Shown one piece after another: positions 1 through 8,832 of a stretch of 64,000 bases of DNA. A model generated the notes under the pieces. The model did not search any database, had not been told where the DNA came from, and saw only the letters and a list, made by a program, of their open reading frames with translations. The position numbers and the translations under genes are program-made. How positions within the stretch are numbered: the stretch's first letter is position 1; each line of letters starts with the position of its first letter. The stretch is from Acidobacterium sp. S8. GTDB lineage: Bacteria > Acidobacteriota > Terriglobia > Terriglobales > Acidobacteriaceae. The stretch is taken from NCBI RefSeq assembly GCF_009765985.1, contig NZ_LMUM01000034.1, positions 97,508 to 161,507 of the forward strand. Reading direction: 5' to 3'.

Positions 1-10
1 AGCCAAATAA

Positions 11-559
11 TCAAAGCATCGTGTTTCGCCGCTCCATCAACATCACATCGCGCCAGACGCCATCCATGCGTCCCAGCTTTTCCCTCACACCAACGACGCG
101 AAACCCACATCGTTTATGCGCCTCGACGCTGGCAATATTCTCAGGAAAAATTCCCGCCTGCAGCGTCCATAGTCCCTGCCTCTCCGACTCCTCCACAAGA
201 GCCGCCAGCAACTGTCGCCCAATCTTCCGGCCGCGCATGCGCTCGGCTACATATAGGCTTACCTCGGCCACGCCGCCATAGACGCATCGCCCCGATACCG
301 GGGCCAGCGCTGCCCAGCCGGCAATCTCGTCACCTGCGCGTCCTATAAGCCGGCTGTGCGATAGATGCGCAGCATCCCATGCGGCCCAATCCGGAGCGGA
401 CTTCTCAAACGTGGCATTGCCCGTCGCAATCCCCTCCAGATAAATAGCGCGTACAGCAGGCCAATCTGCAGGCGTCATTGCATCAATATGGAACTCTTCC
501 ATTTGCCGAAGCCCATTCCTTTTGATAAATCGCAGCCATCGCCGGTTTGACCCGTCCAT
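11..559 (-). CDS. GNAT family N-acetyltransferase (phosphinothricin acetyltransferase-like)
   Basis: ORF; GNAT-like RMRGRKIGRQLLAALVEESERQG and NIASVEAHKRCGFRVVGVREKLGRMDGVWRDVMLM. True start probably the internal MEEFHIDAM. Confidence 0.85.
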   Translation of the reverse strand: MDGSNRRWLRFIKRNGLRQMEEFHIDAMTPADWPAVRAIYLEGIATGNATFEKSAPDWAAWDAAHLSHSRLIGRAGDEIAGWAALAPVSGRCVYGGVAEVSLYVAERMRGRKIGRQLLAALVEESERQGLWTLQAGIFPENIASVEAHKRCGFRVVGVREKLGRMDGVWRDVMLMERRNTML

Positions 560-649
560 ACCACGCTGCTAGACTTTAAGTATCTCAGCAGACAGCATTT
601 TCCCTGCCTGCCAGTTCCCCCTTCCGCAAAAGGATTTTGAAGGAAACTC

Positions 650-1390
650 GTGGATACACAAACACGTCACGCCCTAAAGCAGGACAGCTTCATTCAGGCA
701 ACCACCTCCAGCATCGGCTGGGTCGAGGCGCATCGCTCGACCGTCATCAAGGTGTCTGTTGTAGCCGTTGCCCTCATCGCCGTCGTTCTCGCTGGCGTCA
801 TCTTTTATAACAATCGCTCCGAGCGCGCTGAAGTCCTCTTTGGCCAGGCCATGGACATTTACAACACGCCGCTCGCCCAGGCGGGACAGCCCGCCGAACC
901 GGGCCTCAAGACCTATGCCTCCTCAGCCGACCGCGCCAAAGCTGCGCACCCCTTATTTGAGGAAGCAGCCGAGAAGTATGGCTGGTTCAAGGCCGGTGCC
1001 AATGCGCGTTACCTCGCAGGCATGACCGCGCTCGATATGGGTCAGAGCTCCGCAGGCGAAAACGATCTCAAGCAGGCAGCTGACGGACACGACAGCGGAG
1101 TCGCCGCACTCGCCAAGCTCGCTCTCGCGGGTCTTTATCACCAGACGAACCGCGACTCGCAGGCCATCGATCTCTATAAGCAGCTCATCGCCAAGCCAAC
1201 TCTGACCGTCCCGGCCAGCATGGCGAAGTTGCAGCTTGCCGCTCTTTACGAAAACACCCGTCCCGACGAGGCGAAAAAGCTCTACGCCGAAATCAAGGAC
1301 CAGGACAAGACCACGGCAGCCGGCCAGATCGCCACGCAGAAGTTGCAGGGCGCAACCGCTCAGCCGCAGCCGCAACCGCTGCAACCGTAA
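650..1390 (+). CDS. TPR-containing membrane protein, YfgM-like (ancillary SecYEG translocon subunit-like)
   Basis: GTG start; single N-terminal TM (VIKVSVVAVALIAVVLAGVIFY) followed by helical TPR-like repeats. Confidence 0.7.
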   Translation: MDTQTRHALKQDSFIQATTSSIGWVEAHRSTVIKVSVVAVALIAVVLAGVIFYNNRSERAEVLFGQAMDIYNTPLAQAGQPAEPGLKTYASSADRAKAAHPLFEEAAEKYGWFKAGANARYLAGMTALDMGQSSAGENDLKQAADGHDSGVAALAKLALAGLYHQTNRDSQAIDLYKQLIAKPTLTVPASMAKLQLAALYENTRPDEAKKLYAEIKDQDKTTAAGQIATQKLQGATAQPQPQPLQP

Positions 1391-1410
1391 TCTATCCGTT
1401 GAATCCAAAG

Positions 1411-1435
1411 AAGCCCGCCTCGCGCGGGCTTTTTT
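1411..1435 (+). terminator. Rho-independent terminator
   Basis: aagcccgcctcgcgcgggctttttt: GC-rich stem followed by T-tract downstream of the YfgM-like CDS. Confidence 0.8.
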
Positions 1436-1468
1436 CATGAGCGAAATGGCCACCCGGCCCGTCAGTCC

Positions 1469-2062
1469 TTGGTAGAAGCGATGAGTTCTTTTGAAACACA
1501 AGCCGCCGGGTGGTTTTACACTCAACCTGTCTTGAAATCCCGCGAAGATGTGAGCGAAATCATCACCGCGCTCGTCGCTGAATACTCGACGACGCTTTAC
1601 CGCGTCGCTTATTCGGTCACGCGGAACGCCGCCGAAGCCGAAGATATCGTGCAGGAAACATTTCTTCGCGTGCTGAAACATCAGAACAAGCTGGGCGAAA
1701 TCCGTGATGCTCGCGTCTGGCTTGTGCGCATCGCCTGGAACCTCGCGCTCGACCGCAAGCGCCGAGGCAAGACGCGCCCGGAAACAGAAGACATCGCCGA
1801 CCTCGTCCGCACTCTGCCCTCATCCGAGCGGCGTGCCGACGACGAGGTGATCTCCGCACAGGAACAGGCGCGCGTGCTCGCGCTGATCGACAATCTGCCC
1901 GTAAAAGAGCGGCAGGCGTTGCTGCTCTCTGCTATGGATGAGCTCTCAACCGCAGAAATCGCCGGCATTTGCTCCACGACTGAATCATCGATCCGCTCGC
2001 GTATCTTTCGCGCCCGTCGCGATCTGGCCGCCATGCTGGAAAAACAGGGAAGCAGCCGATGA
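1469..2062 (+). CDS. ECF-type RNA polymerase sigma factor
   Basis: Region 2 (YRVAYSVTRNAAEAEDIVQETFLRVLKH) and region 4 (LPVKERQALLLSAMDELSTAEIAGICSTTESSIRSRIFRARRDL). Start may be the ATG at about 1481. Confidence 0.9.
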   Translation: MVEAMSSFETQAAGWFYTQPVLKSREDVSEIITALVAEYSTTLYRVAYSVTRNAAEAEDIVQETFLRVLKHQNKLGEIRDARVWLVRIAWNLALDRKRRGKTRPETEDIADLVRTLPSSERRADDEVISAQEQARVLALIDNLPVKERQALLLSAMDELSTAEIAGICSTTESSIRSRIFRARRDLAAMLEKQGSSR

Positions 2063-2523
2063 CCCTTTATCACAACAATCCGGACGAACAGATCGATGCC
2101 GCGCTCCGGCGCCTCGCCAGTGCGGCGCCTCCACCCGATCTTGAACAGCGTGTACGCGCCCGCCTGCGTCATAAATCCGCCGAGCGCAAGACCAGCGGCG
2201 GCAAGCTCATGGATTTCTTCTTCGGTCAGCGGATCGTCTTCGCCTCCGCTGCAGCGGGACTGGTCGGCTTTATGATCGTCGTCGGCAGCGTGCAGCACTC
2301 ACATCAGCGCGCATTTTCCGCCCCCGCTATCCATCTGCCTTCTGGCAATGGACTAGGAGCTGCATCCAGCACCCACATCGCGCCTGCGCCCATCGCCGTC
2401 CCGGAACATTCCCGCGCCCGCTCCGAACATAAAGTAGAAAACGGACGCGCCACCGTCTCTCGCGATGCGCGCAAACCTAAAGGTGTCGCCGTTCCCGAAT
2501 CCACAGCTCCGGAAAAACCGTAA
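2059..2523 (+). CDS. Hypothetical single-TM protein, candidate anti-sigma partner
   Basis: ATGA overlap with the ECF sigma gene; one TM segment (IVFASAAAGLVGFMIVVGSV); no zinc anti-sigma HxxxCxxC motif seen. Confidence 0.6.
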   Translation: MTLYHNNPDEQIDAALRRLASAAPPPDLEQRVRARLRHKSAERKTSGGKLMDFFFGQRIVFASAAAGLVGFMIVVGSVQHSHQRAFSAPAIHLPSGNGLGAASSTHIAPAPIAVPEHSRARSEHKVENGRATVSRDARKPKGVAVPESTAPEKP

Positions 2524-2578
2524 GTGACAACATGGGCGCCCATCCTTTTGTGCTCTTGGCAAAAGGTGGGAAGGCGAA

Positions 2579-2917
2579 TTAGCTCGAAAACCCTTCAAAC
2601 AGCATGTGCAGAACCGCCAGCACAGCCGCACCAATAAACGCTGCGCCGAAAGTCGTCACATAAAACCCCGGCACAATCCCGCTCGCCAGCTTCAGAATCA
2701 CCGCATTGATCACTAGGAAGAACAATCCCAGCGTCAGGATCCCAAGCGGCAATGTAATCAGCTTCAGCAGGAATCCCAGCGTCACATTCAGCAACCCGAT
2801 GACGACCACGGCAATCAACGCAGACGGCAGGTTGGCCACCTTGAAGCCTGGCACCAGCCACGCCACAATCAGCAATGCAATCGCATCCAAAATCCATCTC
2901 ACCAGCAGGCTCAGCAT
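2579..2917 (-). CDS. Phage holin family IV / YvlD-like four-TM membrane protein
   Basis: Short 4-TM protein with LVRWILDAIALLIVAWLVPGF...ALIAVVVIGLLNVTLG pattern. Confidence 0.8.
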   Translation of the reverse strand: MLSLLVRWILDAIALLIVAWLVPGFKVANLPSALIAVVVIGLLNVTLGFLLKLITLPLGILTLGLFFLVINAVILKLASGIVPGFYVTTFGAAFIGAAVLAVLHMLFEGFSS

Positions 2918-2974
2918 ATCGTCGTTCTCCCTTTCGTATGAGGAACCATTTCGACTCTACCAGCGTATCCTGAG

Positions 2975-3826
2975 ATGTTGAAGAAGCACAGACTCCTTTT
3001 CGCCAACGGCATCATCGTTCTCGCGGTCGCGCGCGCCTGTGCGCAGACCGCGCAAGCGCCCCTGCCTGACGTGCCCACCCTCATGAAGCAGGTGGAAGAG
3101 CACCAGCACAAAATGGACCAGGTGCGCGAGAACTATACCTATCACGAAACCGTCATCACTCACGAGCTGGACAAACAAGGCAACGTCAAGAAAATCGAGA
3201 GCGAGGAAGACAATGTCTTCTTCGTGAACAGCCATGAAATTCACTCAAGGGTGAAGAAAGATGGCAAAGAGCTGAGCGCCAGCGATCAGAAAAAGGAACA
3301 GGAGCGGGTTCAGAAAGACGTTGAGAAAGCTTCCAAGACGCCGCCCGGTCAATCGCCAGATAAGGACGACGTCACCGTCACCCGCCTCCTCCAGATCTTG
3401 AAAGTTTCAAACCCCCGCCGCGAGCAGATGGACAACCGCAGCGTCATCGCCTTCGACTTTACCGGTGACCCGCACGCAAAAACACACGGCATGGCAGAAG
3501 ACGCATCGAAGAAACTTGGTGGCACCATCTGGATCGATGAGAGCGACCGCGAGGTGCGCCGCATGATCGCTCACTTTAACGACAACTTTCACATCGGTTT
3601 TGGCCTGTTTTCCGTTGGAAAAGGAAGCACTTTCGTCTTCGACCAAAAGCTCGTTAACAATGAGCTATGGCTTCCCACGGACGCGCAGGCTCACGTCATC
3701 GCGCATGCAATTGGTGTCATCGGCTGGCGTGGTGATCTTGCCGTCACCGACAACGACTACAAAAAATTCCACGCCGATGCCGCAGAACAGCCCGGAGCGG
3801 CTGTCATGCCTCCACCCACGCACTAG
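2975..3826 (+). CDS. Secreted hypothetical protein, possible lipoprotein-sorting (LolA/LolB-like) fold
   Basis: N-terminal signal-like segment; C-terminal GGTIWIDESDREVRRMIAHFNDNFHIGFGLFSVGKGSTFVFDQKLVNNELWLPT resembles outer-membrane lipoprotein-sorting-like families. Confidence 0.55.
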   Translation: MLKKHRLLFANGIIVLAVARACAQTAQAPLPDVPTLMKQVEEHQHKMDQVRENYTYHETVITHELDKQGNVKKIESEEDNVFFVNSHEIHSRVKKDGKELSASDQKKEQERVQKDVEKASKTPPGQSPDKDDVTVTRLLQILKVSNPRREQMDNRSVIAFDFTGDPHAKTHGMAEDASKKLGGTIWIDESDREVRRMIAHFNDNFHIGFGLFSVGKGSTFVFDQKLVNNELWLPTDAQAHVIAHAIGVIGWRGDLAVTDNDYKKFHADAAEQPGAAVMPPPTH

Positions 3827-3877
3827 AGCGCGCCGACGCTGAGCATCTGGCGAAGAAAGATATCAGCACTTACCCAT

Positions 3878-3910
3878 AAAAAGAGCCGCCCTCGCAGGGC
3901 GGCTCTTTTT
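3878..3910. terminator. Bidirectional Rho-independent terminator
   Basis: aaaagagccgccctcgcagggcggctcttttt between convergent genes 2975-3826 (+) and 3931-4374 (-). Confidence 0.85.
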
Positions 3911-3930
3911 GTAACTATAGCAGGCACAAA

Positions 3931-4374
3931 TTACTGTTGTGGCTGTGCCGGAGGTGCCGCAGCATCGCCAGAGGCTCCGCCGTGCCTTTCCTGCATACGT
4001 TCCTGCATCTTCTGCTGCATGGCTTCGTATTTCTGTTTCTGCTGATCGTTCAGCACCGCTTCGATCTTGCCGGTCGTGTCCTCGTGCAGACTCTTTGCCT
4101 TCGCCATCTTGTCATCGCGCGAGAGCGATGTGTCCTGATGCAGCTGCATCATCTGCTGCTGCTGATTTTCGAGGATCGGCTTGATCTGCGTTTGCTGATC
4201 CGAAGTTAGATTGAGCGTCTTCGTCAAATGCTCAAGTTGTTTGTCGGGGCTGAATCCCTGGCCCCTCGGTCCGTGCATAGGTGGGGCGGGAGCCGTAGAT
4301 TGATCCTGCGCGAAGCCTGTCATTCCAAGTCCGAGCAAGCCAGTGAGTGCGATACTACAGAGCAATTTCCGCAT
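3931..4374 (-). CDS. Spy/CpxP-like periplasmic protein
   Basis: Signal peptide, then LTKTLNLTSDQQTQIKPILENQQQQMMQL...MQERMQERHGG; Q/M-rich helical LTxxQ-type protein. Confidence 0.65.
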   Translation of the reverse strand: MRKLLCSIALTGLLGLGMTGFAQDQSTAPAPPMHGPRGQGFSPDKQLEHLTKTLNLTSDQQTQIKPILENQQQQMMQLHQDTSLSRDDKMAKAKSLHEDTTGKIEAVLNDQQKQKYEAMQQKMQERMQERHGGASGDAAAPPAQPQQ

Positions 4375-4521
4375 ATCGTGTTATTTCCTCCAACACTTCT
4401 TCTAAACACCATCCGGCACGCCGGGTTGCGTACCAAACGCTTCCGAAGCAGATAGACGATGGAATCCCTGCGGAAGACCACCTCGCACATAATTTTTATC
4501 TGTGAATCGTTTTGGCTGACT

Positions 4522-5130
4522 CTATTTCGTAGTCGTAAGTGGAGGCATCACCACCGGCTCCGAACGCAGTCCGCAAGGCAGCAAATCGTCCGCATGTTCT
4601 TGAGGATGCGGGACATACGCATAAGCGAAAATTGCCCTGTACTCACGTTCTCCGGGGTTATTACAGATGGCGCAACTGGGCCGGTAAGTGAGTGAGGGAT
4701 GGTCATGCACCGTCTCGGTCCACTCCTGCGAAGCATGCGCAGCTACGGTCATATATTCGGGATGCTGCGGCAACTCCTTCGGCTGATAAGCAAAGACCTC
4801 GCCCTTTTCGTTGTAGGCATCTACAAAACTGCCGCCTGAGCCGCTCGATGCCCTCCATAGCCACTTGCTGCCTACATGCGCATACCAGTGCGCGCTCGAT
4901 GGCACCGGCCTGGCCAGACGAATGTTCTTATTTGTATCGTTCTTGATTACAAATATAAATCCGGGGCCTTTGCCCGGCTCAGCCTCCGCCAGATAACTGG
5001 CCGTCAAATTGATATGCGAGCACAAAGGCACGTAAGGACCGGGATGATGGGTAACCGCGCTTCCCGTCGAAACGGAGACGGCGGTAAGTACAGCGATAGC
5101 TGCTGAAAAAGAGCCCTTGCGCATATTCAT
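4522..5130 (-). CDS. Secreted hypothetical protein
   Basis: ORF with signal-like N-terminus (FSAAIAVLTAVSVSTGSA); no family recognised. Confidence 0.55.
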   Translation of the reverse strand: MNMRKGSFSAAIAVLTAVSVSTGSAVTHHPGPYVPLCSHINLTASYLAEAEPGKGPGFIFVIKNDTNKNIRLARPVPSSAHWYAHVGSKWLWRASSGSGGSFVDAYNEKGEVFAYQPKELPQHPEYMTVAAHASQEWTETVHDHPSLTYRPSCAICNNPGEREYRAIFAYAYVPHPQEHADDLLPCGLRSEPVVMPPLTTTK

Positions 5131-5210
5131 CTGATCCAGACTATCGTGCTCAGCGCGTTTTTGCTGCGAGTGGCAGACGTCGATGTTACTATCCTCGCAA
5201 ACGAAATACT

Positions 5211-6179
5211 ATGCGGCGTGCTCTTCCATTAGCGCTGGTCGCCCTTGCTACTGCGTCCATGTATGCGTCTGATCTGACGCTGACGCATACTTCTGAATTC
5301 GCTGGCCAAACAGGTCGCGTCATGCGGACCAACTCCACCATCATGATCCATAACCAGCGCAGCCGCATACCCGCAGCGGATGAAGGAAAAGCCAACGGCC
5401 AGCGCATCGCATTCGTCCGGCAATGTGATCTCAAGCAGTCCATCACCATCGATCTCGACAACCAGATTTACTCCGTTCACCCACTCCCTAAAGGATTAAC
5501 CCACGCAGAATACGAAGCCGCGAAAGTAAAAGCCCAGTCGCAGCCAAAGCCCGCAGAAACGCTCACGATCATAACCAACGTCGAAGATACAGGCGAGACA
5601 AAGCTCCTCTTTGGCCGCATCGCGTACCATTACAAAATCCATACCAAACGCGAGCCAAGCTCCGGGGCCAATGCCGAAGCTCGCGAGGAATTCACTGACG
5701 GCTGGTTCATCGATATCCCCGAATATCAGCAGCTGCGTAGCTGCGACCCATTTGCAGAATCGGGCACACGACACGCAGCCGTCTTCATCAACTATTCCGA
5801 TTCCAGTCCAATGAACTATCGCATCGTACCGAAAATCACCGGAGCAAAAATGCAAGCCACGTATCCCGCCGACACCTTTACCACCACGCACGAATGGTTA
5901 AAGCAGCCCGACGGCAGCGTAAACGAGTACACCAGCACCACTAAAGAAAAAATCGCTACGCTCAGCACCGATCCACTCGACCCCGGGCTCTTCGACGCGC
6001 CGAAAGATTACGCTCGCGTCTCTGAAGTAAAAACCATCCCCACACCCTCATGGATCTACCGCGCGGAAATAGCCTGGGCAAAGTTCTGGAGTGGGTTGGA
6101 TTCTGAGAGCGGAAACCCAATAAGAATAAACACAGAGATTGGCATTTCACTTCGCACCGTGATATCACCGAAAGCATGA
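5211..6179 (+). CDS. Secreted hypothetical protein
   Basis: ORF with signal-like N-terminus (MRRALPLALVALATASMYA); stop overlaps rpiA start (ATGA). Confidence 0.6.
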   Translation: MRRALPLALVALATASMYASDLTLTHTSEFAGQTGRVMRTNSTIMIHNQRSRIPAADEGKANGQRIAFVRQCDLKQSITIDLDNQIYSVHPLPKGLTHAEYEAAKVKAQSQPKPAETLTIITNVEDTGETKLLFGRIAYHYKIHTKREPSSGANAEAREEFTDGWFIDIPEYQQLRSCDPFAESGTRHAAVFINYSDSSPMNYRIVPKITGAKMQATYPADTFTTTHEWLKQPDGSVNEYTSTTKEKIATLSTDPLDPGLFDAPKDYARVSEVKTIPTPSWIYRAEIAWAKFWSGLDSESGNPIRINTEIGISLRTVISPKA

Positions 6180-6901
6180 CGACTCTTCAACAGGATCCGG
6201 CAGAAGCAGCCAAGCGCAGGGCGGCCGAGTGGGCCGCATCACAAGTAGAAGAAGGCATGGCCGTCGGTCTCGGTTCCGGTACAACTTCGGCGCTGGTCAT
6301 TGAAGAAGTAGGCCGCCGGGTTGCTACTGGTCTGCGCATCACCGCTATCGCTACCTCCGAGCAGTCACATCGCCAGGCTATCTCACTCGGCATCCCCATG
6401 ACAGACTTCGCCCGTCAGCCGCACCTCGATCTCACCATCGACGGCGCCGACGAAGTCCAACAGGGCACACTGCATCTCATCAAGGGCCATGGAGGCGCAT
6501 TGTTGCGCGAGAAAATTGTTGCGATGGCCAGCAGCAAATTGCTCATCGCTGTCGATCCGCGAAAGCTTGTAATAGCTCTTGGCTCAACCTTCACCGTGCC
6601 GGTAGAAACCGTTCCTTTCGGATGGGAAACCACCGCCACCCGTCTGCGCGATCTCGGCTTCGCTCCCGAGCTAAGAGTGAATGACAATGGCCAACCCTAC
6701 ATCACTGACGGTCAGCACTACATCCTGCACTGCAGCCTGCCCAAGTCCGGCCTTACACCAGAGCAGGCCGCCGAAGCATTCAACCAGACCGTAGGCGTCG
6801 TTGAGCACGGCCTCTTCCTCGGCATGGCGGACAAGGTCGTCATCGGACGCGTTGACGGCGTTGAGATTTTGGAACCCATGTCGGCCACGCTTCCCGGCTA
6901 G
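6176..6901 (+). CDS. rpiA: Ribose-5-phosphate isomerase A
   Basis: VGLGSGTTSALVIEEVG, DLTIDGADEVQ, LIKGHGGALLREKIVA: RpiA signatures. Confidence 0.97.
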   Translation: MTTLQQDPAEAAKRRAAEWAASQVEEGMAVGLGSGTTSALVIEEVGRRVATGLRITAIATSEQSHRQAISLGIPMTDFARQPHLDLTIDGADEVQQGTLHLIKGHGGALLREKIVAMASSKLLIAVDPRKLVIALGSTFTVPVETVPFGWETTATRLRDLGFAPELRVNDNGQPYITDGQHYILHCSLPKSGLTPEQAAEAFNQTVGVVEHGLFLGMADKVVIGRVDGVEILEPMSATLPG

Positions 6902-7440
6902 TTCCCGCTGTGCCCCGTGCATCGCAATACGCCGAGATATTGCTTCCACGGACCAACAGCGTCACGGTATTGATAGGCCATCACCCGGGAGATCTGGTGC
7001 AGATGCGTCAAATCATGAGTAGCCCAAGTTGCCAGCAGTTGCGACAGCGTTACTGCTCCAAACGCAGGGTGGAGTCCACGCGCAGATAATCTTTCCGGCG
7101 ATAAATCCCATCGGGACAGCTCCTCGATGTTCCCCGCTCGAAGCCGTGCAAATTCATCCAGCAATTCTTCCAGAGACTTCCCGGCGCCTTCCCGCTTGTG
7201 CCCTTCGCGATCGAACGGCTCGAATGCCCGGCTCTCACAGAATTGCAAAATCCACTTTGCCCGCAACATCCAGTTCACGCGTTCGCCGTCAATCAGATGG
7301 CCAATGACATCGAACACACTCCACGTACCATGGCCTTCATTTCTCAGCGTCCAGACTTCCGGCAGGTCGCGCAGAAGGGCATTAAGAGCACGAGGTGTGC
7401 GAGAAAGCAGCGCTATCGTTTCTTCGAGACTATGTTCCAT
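6898..7440 (-). CDS. DinB family protein
   Basis: VFDVIGHLIDGERVNWMLRAK...SQLLATWATHDLTHLHQISRVMAYQY: DinB-like helical bundle with metal-ligand histidines. Confidence 0.85.
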   Translation of the reverse strand: MEHSLEETIALLSRTPRALNALLRDLPEVWTLRNEGHGTWSVFDVIGHLIDGERVNWMLRAKWILQFCESRAFEPFDREGHKREGAGKSLEELLDEFARLRAGNIEELSRWDLSPERLSARGLHPAFGAVTLSQLLATWATHDLTHLHQISRVMAYQYRDAVGPWKQYLGVLRCTGHSGN

Positions 7441-7515
7441 CGCACTTCACTCCGTTTCGCTTGTGATTACGGATGGCGAGAGCTTTTTTACAGCAGTTGA
7501 TACCACGCATTAAGT

Positions 7516-8832
7516 TCAGCGCGAAACCCAGCGTACACGCCAGCTTTTCTCCGCAGCCTGAAACAGAAACACGCAGAAGACCGTGATCAAAGGTTCCAGC
7601 GGATGCCGGAATCTTGCACCTGGCGTGACGAAATAATAGCTGATGGGCAGCAGTAGAAACGCCCATGCAAACAGGCCTGATGCAGGAATGCGCCGTCGCC
7701 ATGAAAGCCACAACCCAAGAAGAGCGGCAAAACTCAACAAGCTGTAATTGATCTCTCGCAGATACTCAGCTGCGGCCTGCCGCTCATCCGAATGAGGCAC
7801 GCCGACCCAGTAAAAATAAAACCGCTTCAGGCTGATTTTGAGGAAGTGTTCGCGATGCGCGCGAATGTATGCCTTCGCTTTGTCACCCTGCATTTTCACG
7901 TATCGAACCTCGCCCATCTCGCGATAGACGGCGATCCGGTTTGCGCCATCGATAATCGGCAGCGTGCCGCCCCACGGAAATCCCTCCGAGCCCGGCCCGT
8001 TGCCCGCATACAGTTCCGCGCCAAGGTTCCCTCGAATGGGAATGAAGGTGTGAAAGACGTGCCAGTTGCGAACAATCCACGGCATCAGGCAGGCCCAGAA
8101 AACAATCGACCCCAGTACAGCTCCGCGAATGGCCGCAGCCTTGTTCTTCGCGCCAAAAACAATCCAAAGCCCGCAGATCGGAAGCATTAGCAGCGGCGAA
8201 GGATTCGACAGCGCCACGCCCGCCCACACCAGCCCGAACAGAAGCCAGTACGGAAGCGTGTTTCGCTCGCGGTCGTCGCCAACACCGCGCATCCGCAATG
8301 CAATCACCAGCACCCAGGCGAAGAGCATTGTGGTCAGCGTCATCTCCCACACCCAGCGAACGGCATACTGCATCGCCGCCGGATACAACGCCCACAACCA
8401 GCCCGACCACTGTGCGATGCTCGCGCCGTTGCGTTCTTTCGCGTAGCAGCGCTTCGCAATCTCGTAAACCGCAGGCACCGTAGCCGCCGAGAAGACGCTG
8501 TTCACGCACAGAATCGCCCATCCCGAGAGCTTCGTATACACGCCGAAAATCTTGAAAACCGCGGCGAGAATCAGCGGATAGAGCGGTGGATTCCAGGCCG
8601 TCGGCCCGGTATTGCTCACAAACGGATCGGCATACCCGCGACCGATCGCCAGCGCGCGCGAAATGCGCCCCATCTCCCATCCGAACTCGAAATGATCGTT
8701 GAAGGTGTGAAAGCGATAGCTGCGGGTGATCGTAATGTAGAGCACGCGTACCAAAAGCGCCACCCAGAACATCGTCCAGGGCGACTTCCAATCGATCCGC
8801 TTCTTTGTCTCTGTGGACTCTATGACAGCCAT
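7516..8832 (-). CDS. ArnT/GT39-like polytopic membrane glycosyltransferase-type protein
   Basis: Multi-TM protein with N-terminal loop FVSNTGPTAWNPPLYPLILAAVFKIFG typical of dolichyl-phosphate-sugar-dependent GTs. Confidence 0.6.
   Translation of the reverse strand: MAVIESTETKKRIDWKSPWTMFWVALLVRVLYITITRSYRFHTFNDHFEFGWEMGRISRALAIGRGYADPFVSNTGPTAWNPPLYPLILAAVFKIFGVYTKLSGWAILCVNSVFSAATVPAVYEIAKRCYAKERNGASIAQWSGWLWALYPAAMQYAVRWVWEMTLTTMLFAWVLVIALRMRGVGDDRERNTLPYWLLFGLVWAGVALSNPSPLLMLPICGLWIVFGAKNKAAAIRGAVLGSIVFWACLMPWIVRNWHVFHTFIPIRGNLGAELYAGNGPGSEGFPWGGTLPIIDGANRIAVYREMGEVRYVKMQGDKAKAYIRAHREHFLKISLKRFYFYWVGVPHSDERQAAAEYLREINYSLLSFAALLGLWLSWRRRIPASGLFAWAFLLLPISYYFVTPGARFRHPLEPLITVFCVFLFQAAEKSWRVRWVSR

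Noticed and set aside
2579-2917. Holin-like protein as evidence of a prophage
   Set aside because: The four-TM YvlD/holin-IV-like family is widespread in chromosomes; no other phage genes are nearby.
3835-3848. 14-mer gacgctgagcatct shared with 24259-24272
   Set aside because: Single exact match with little flanking similarity; could be chance. Needs a genome-wide count before it means anything.
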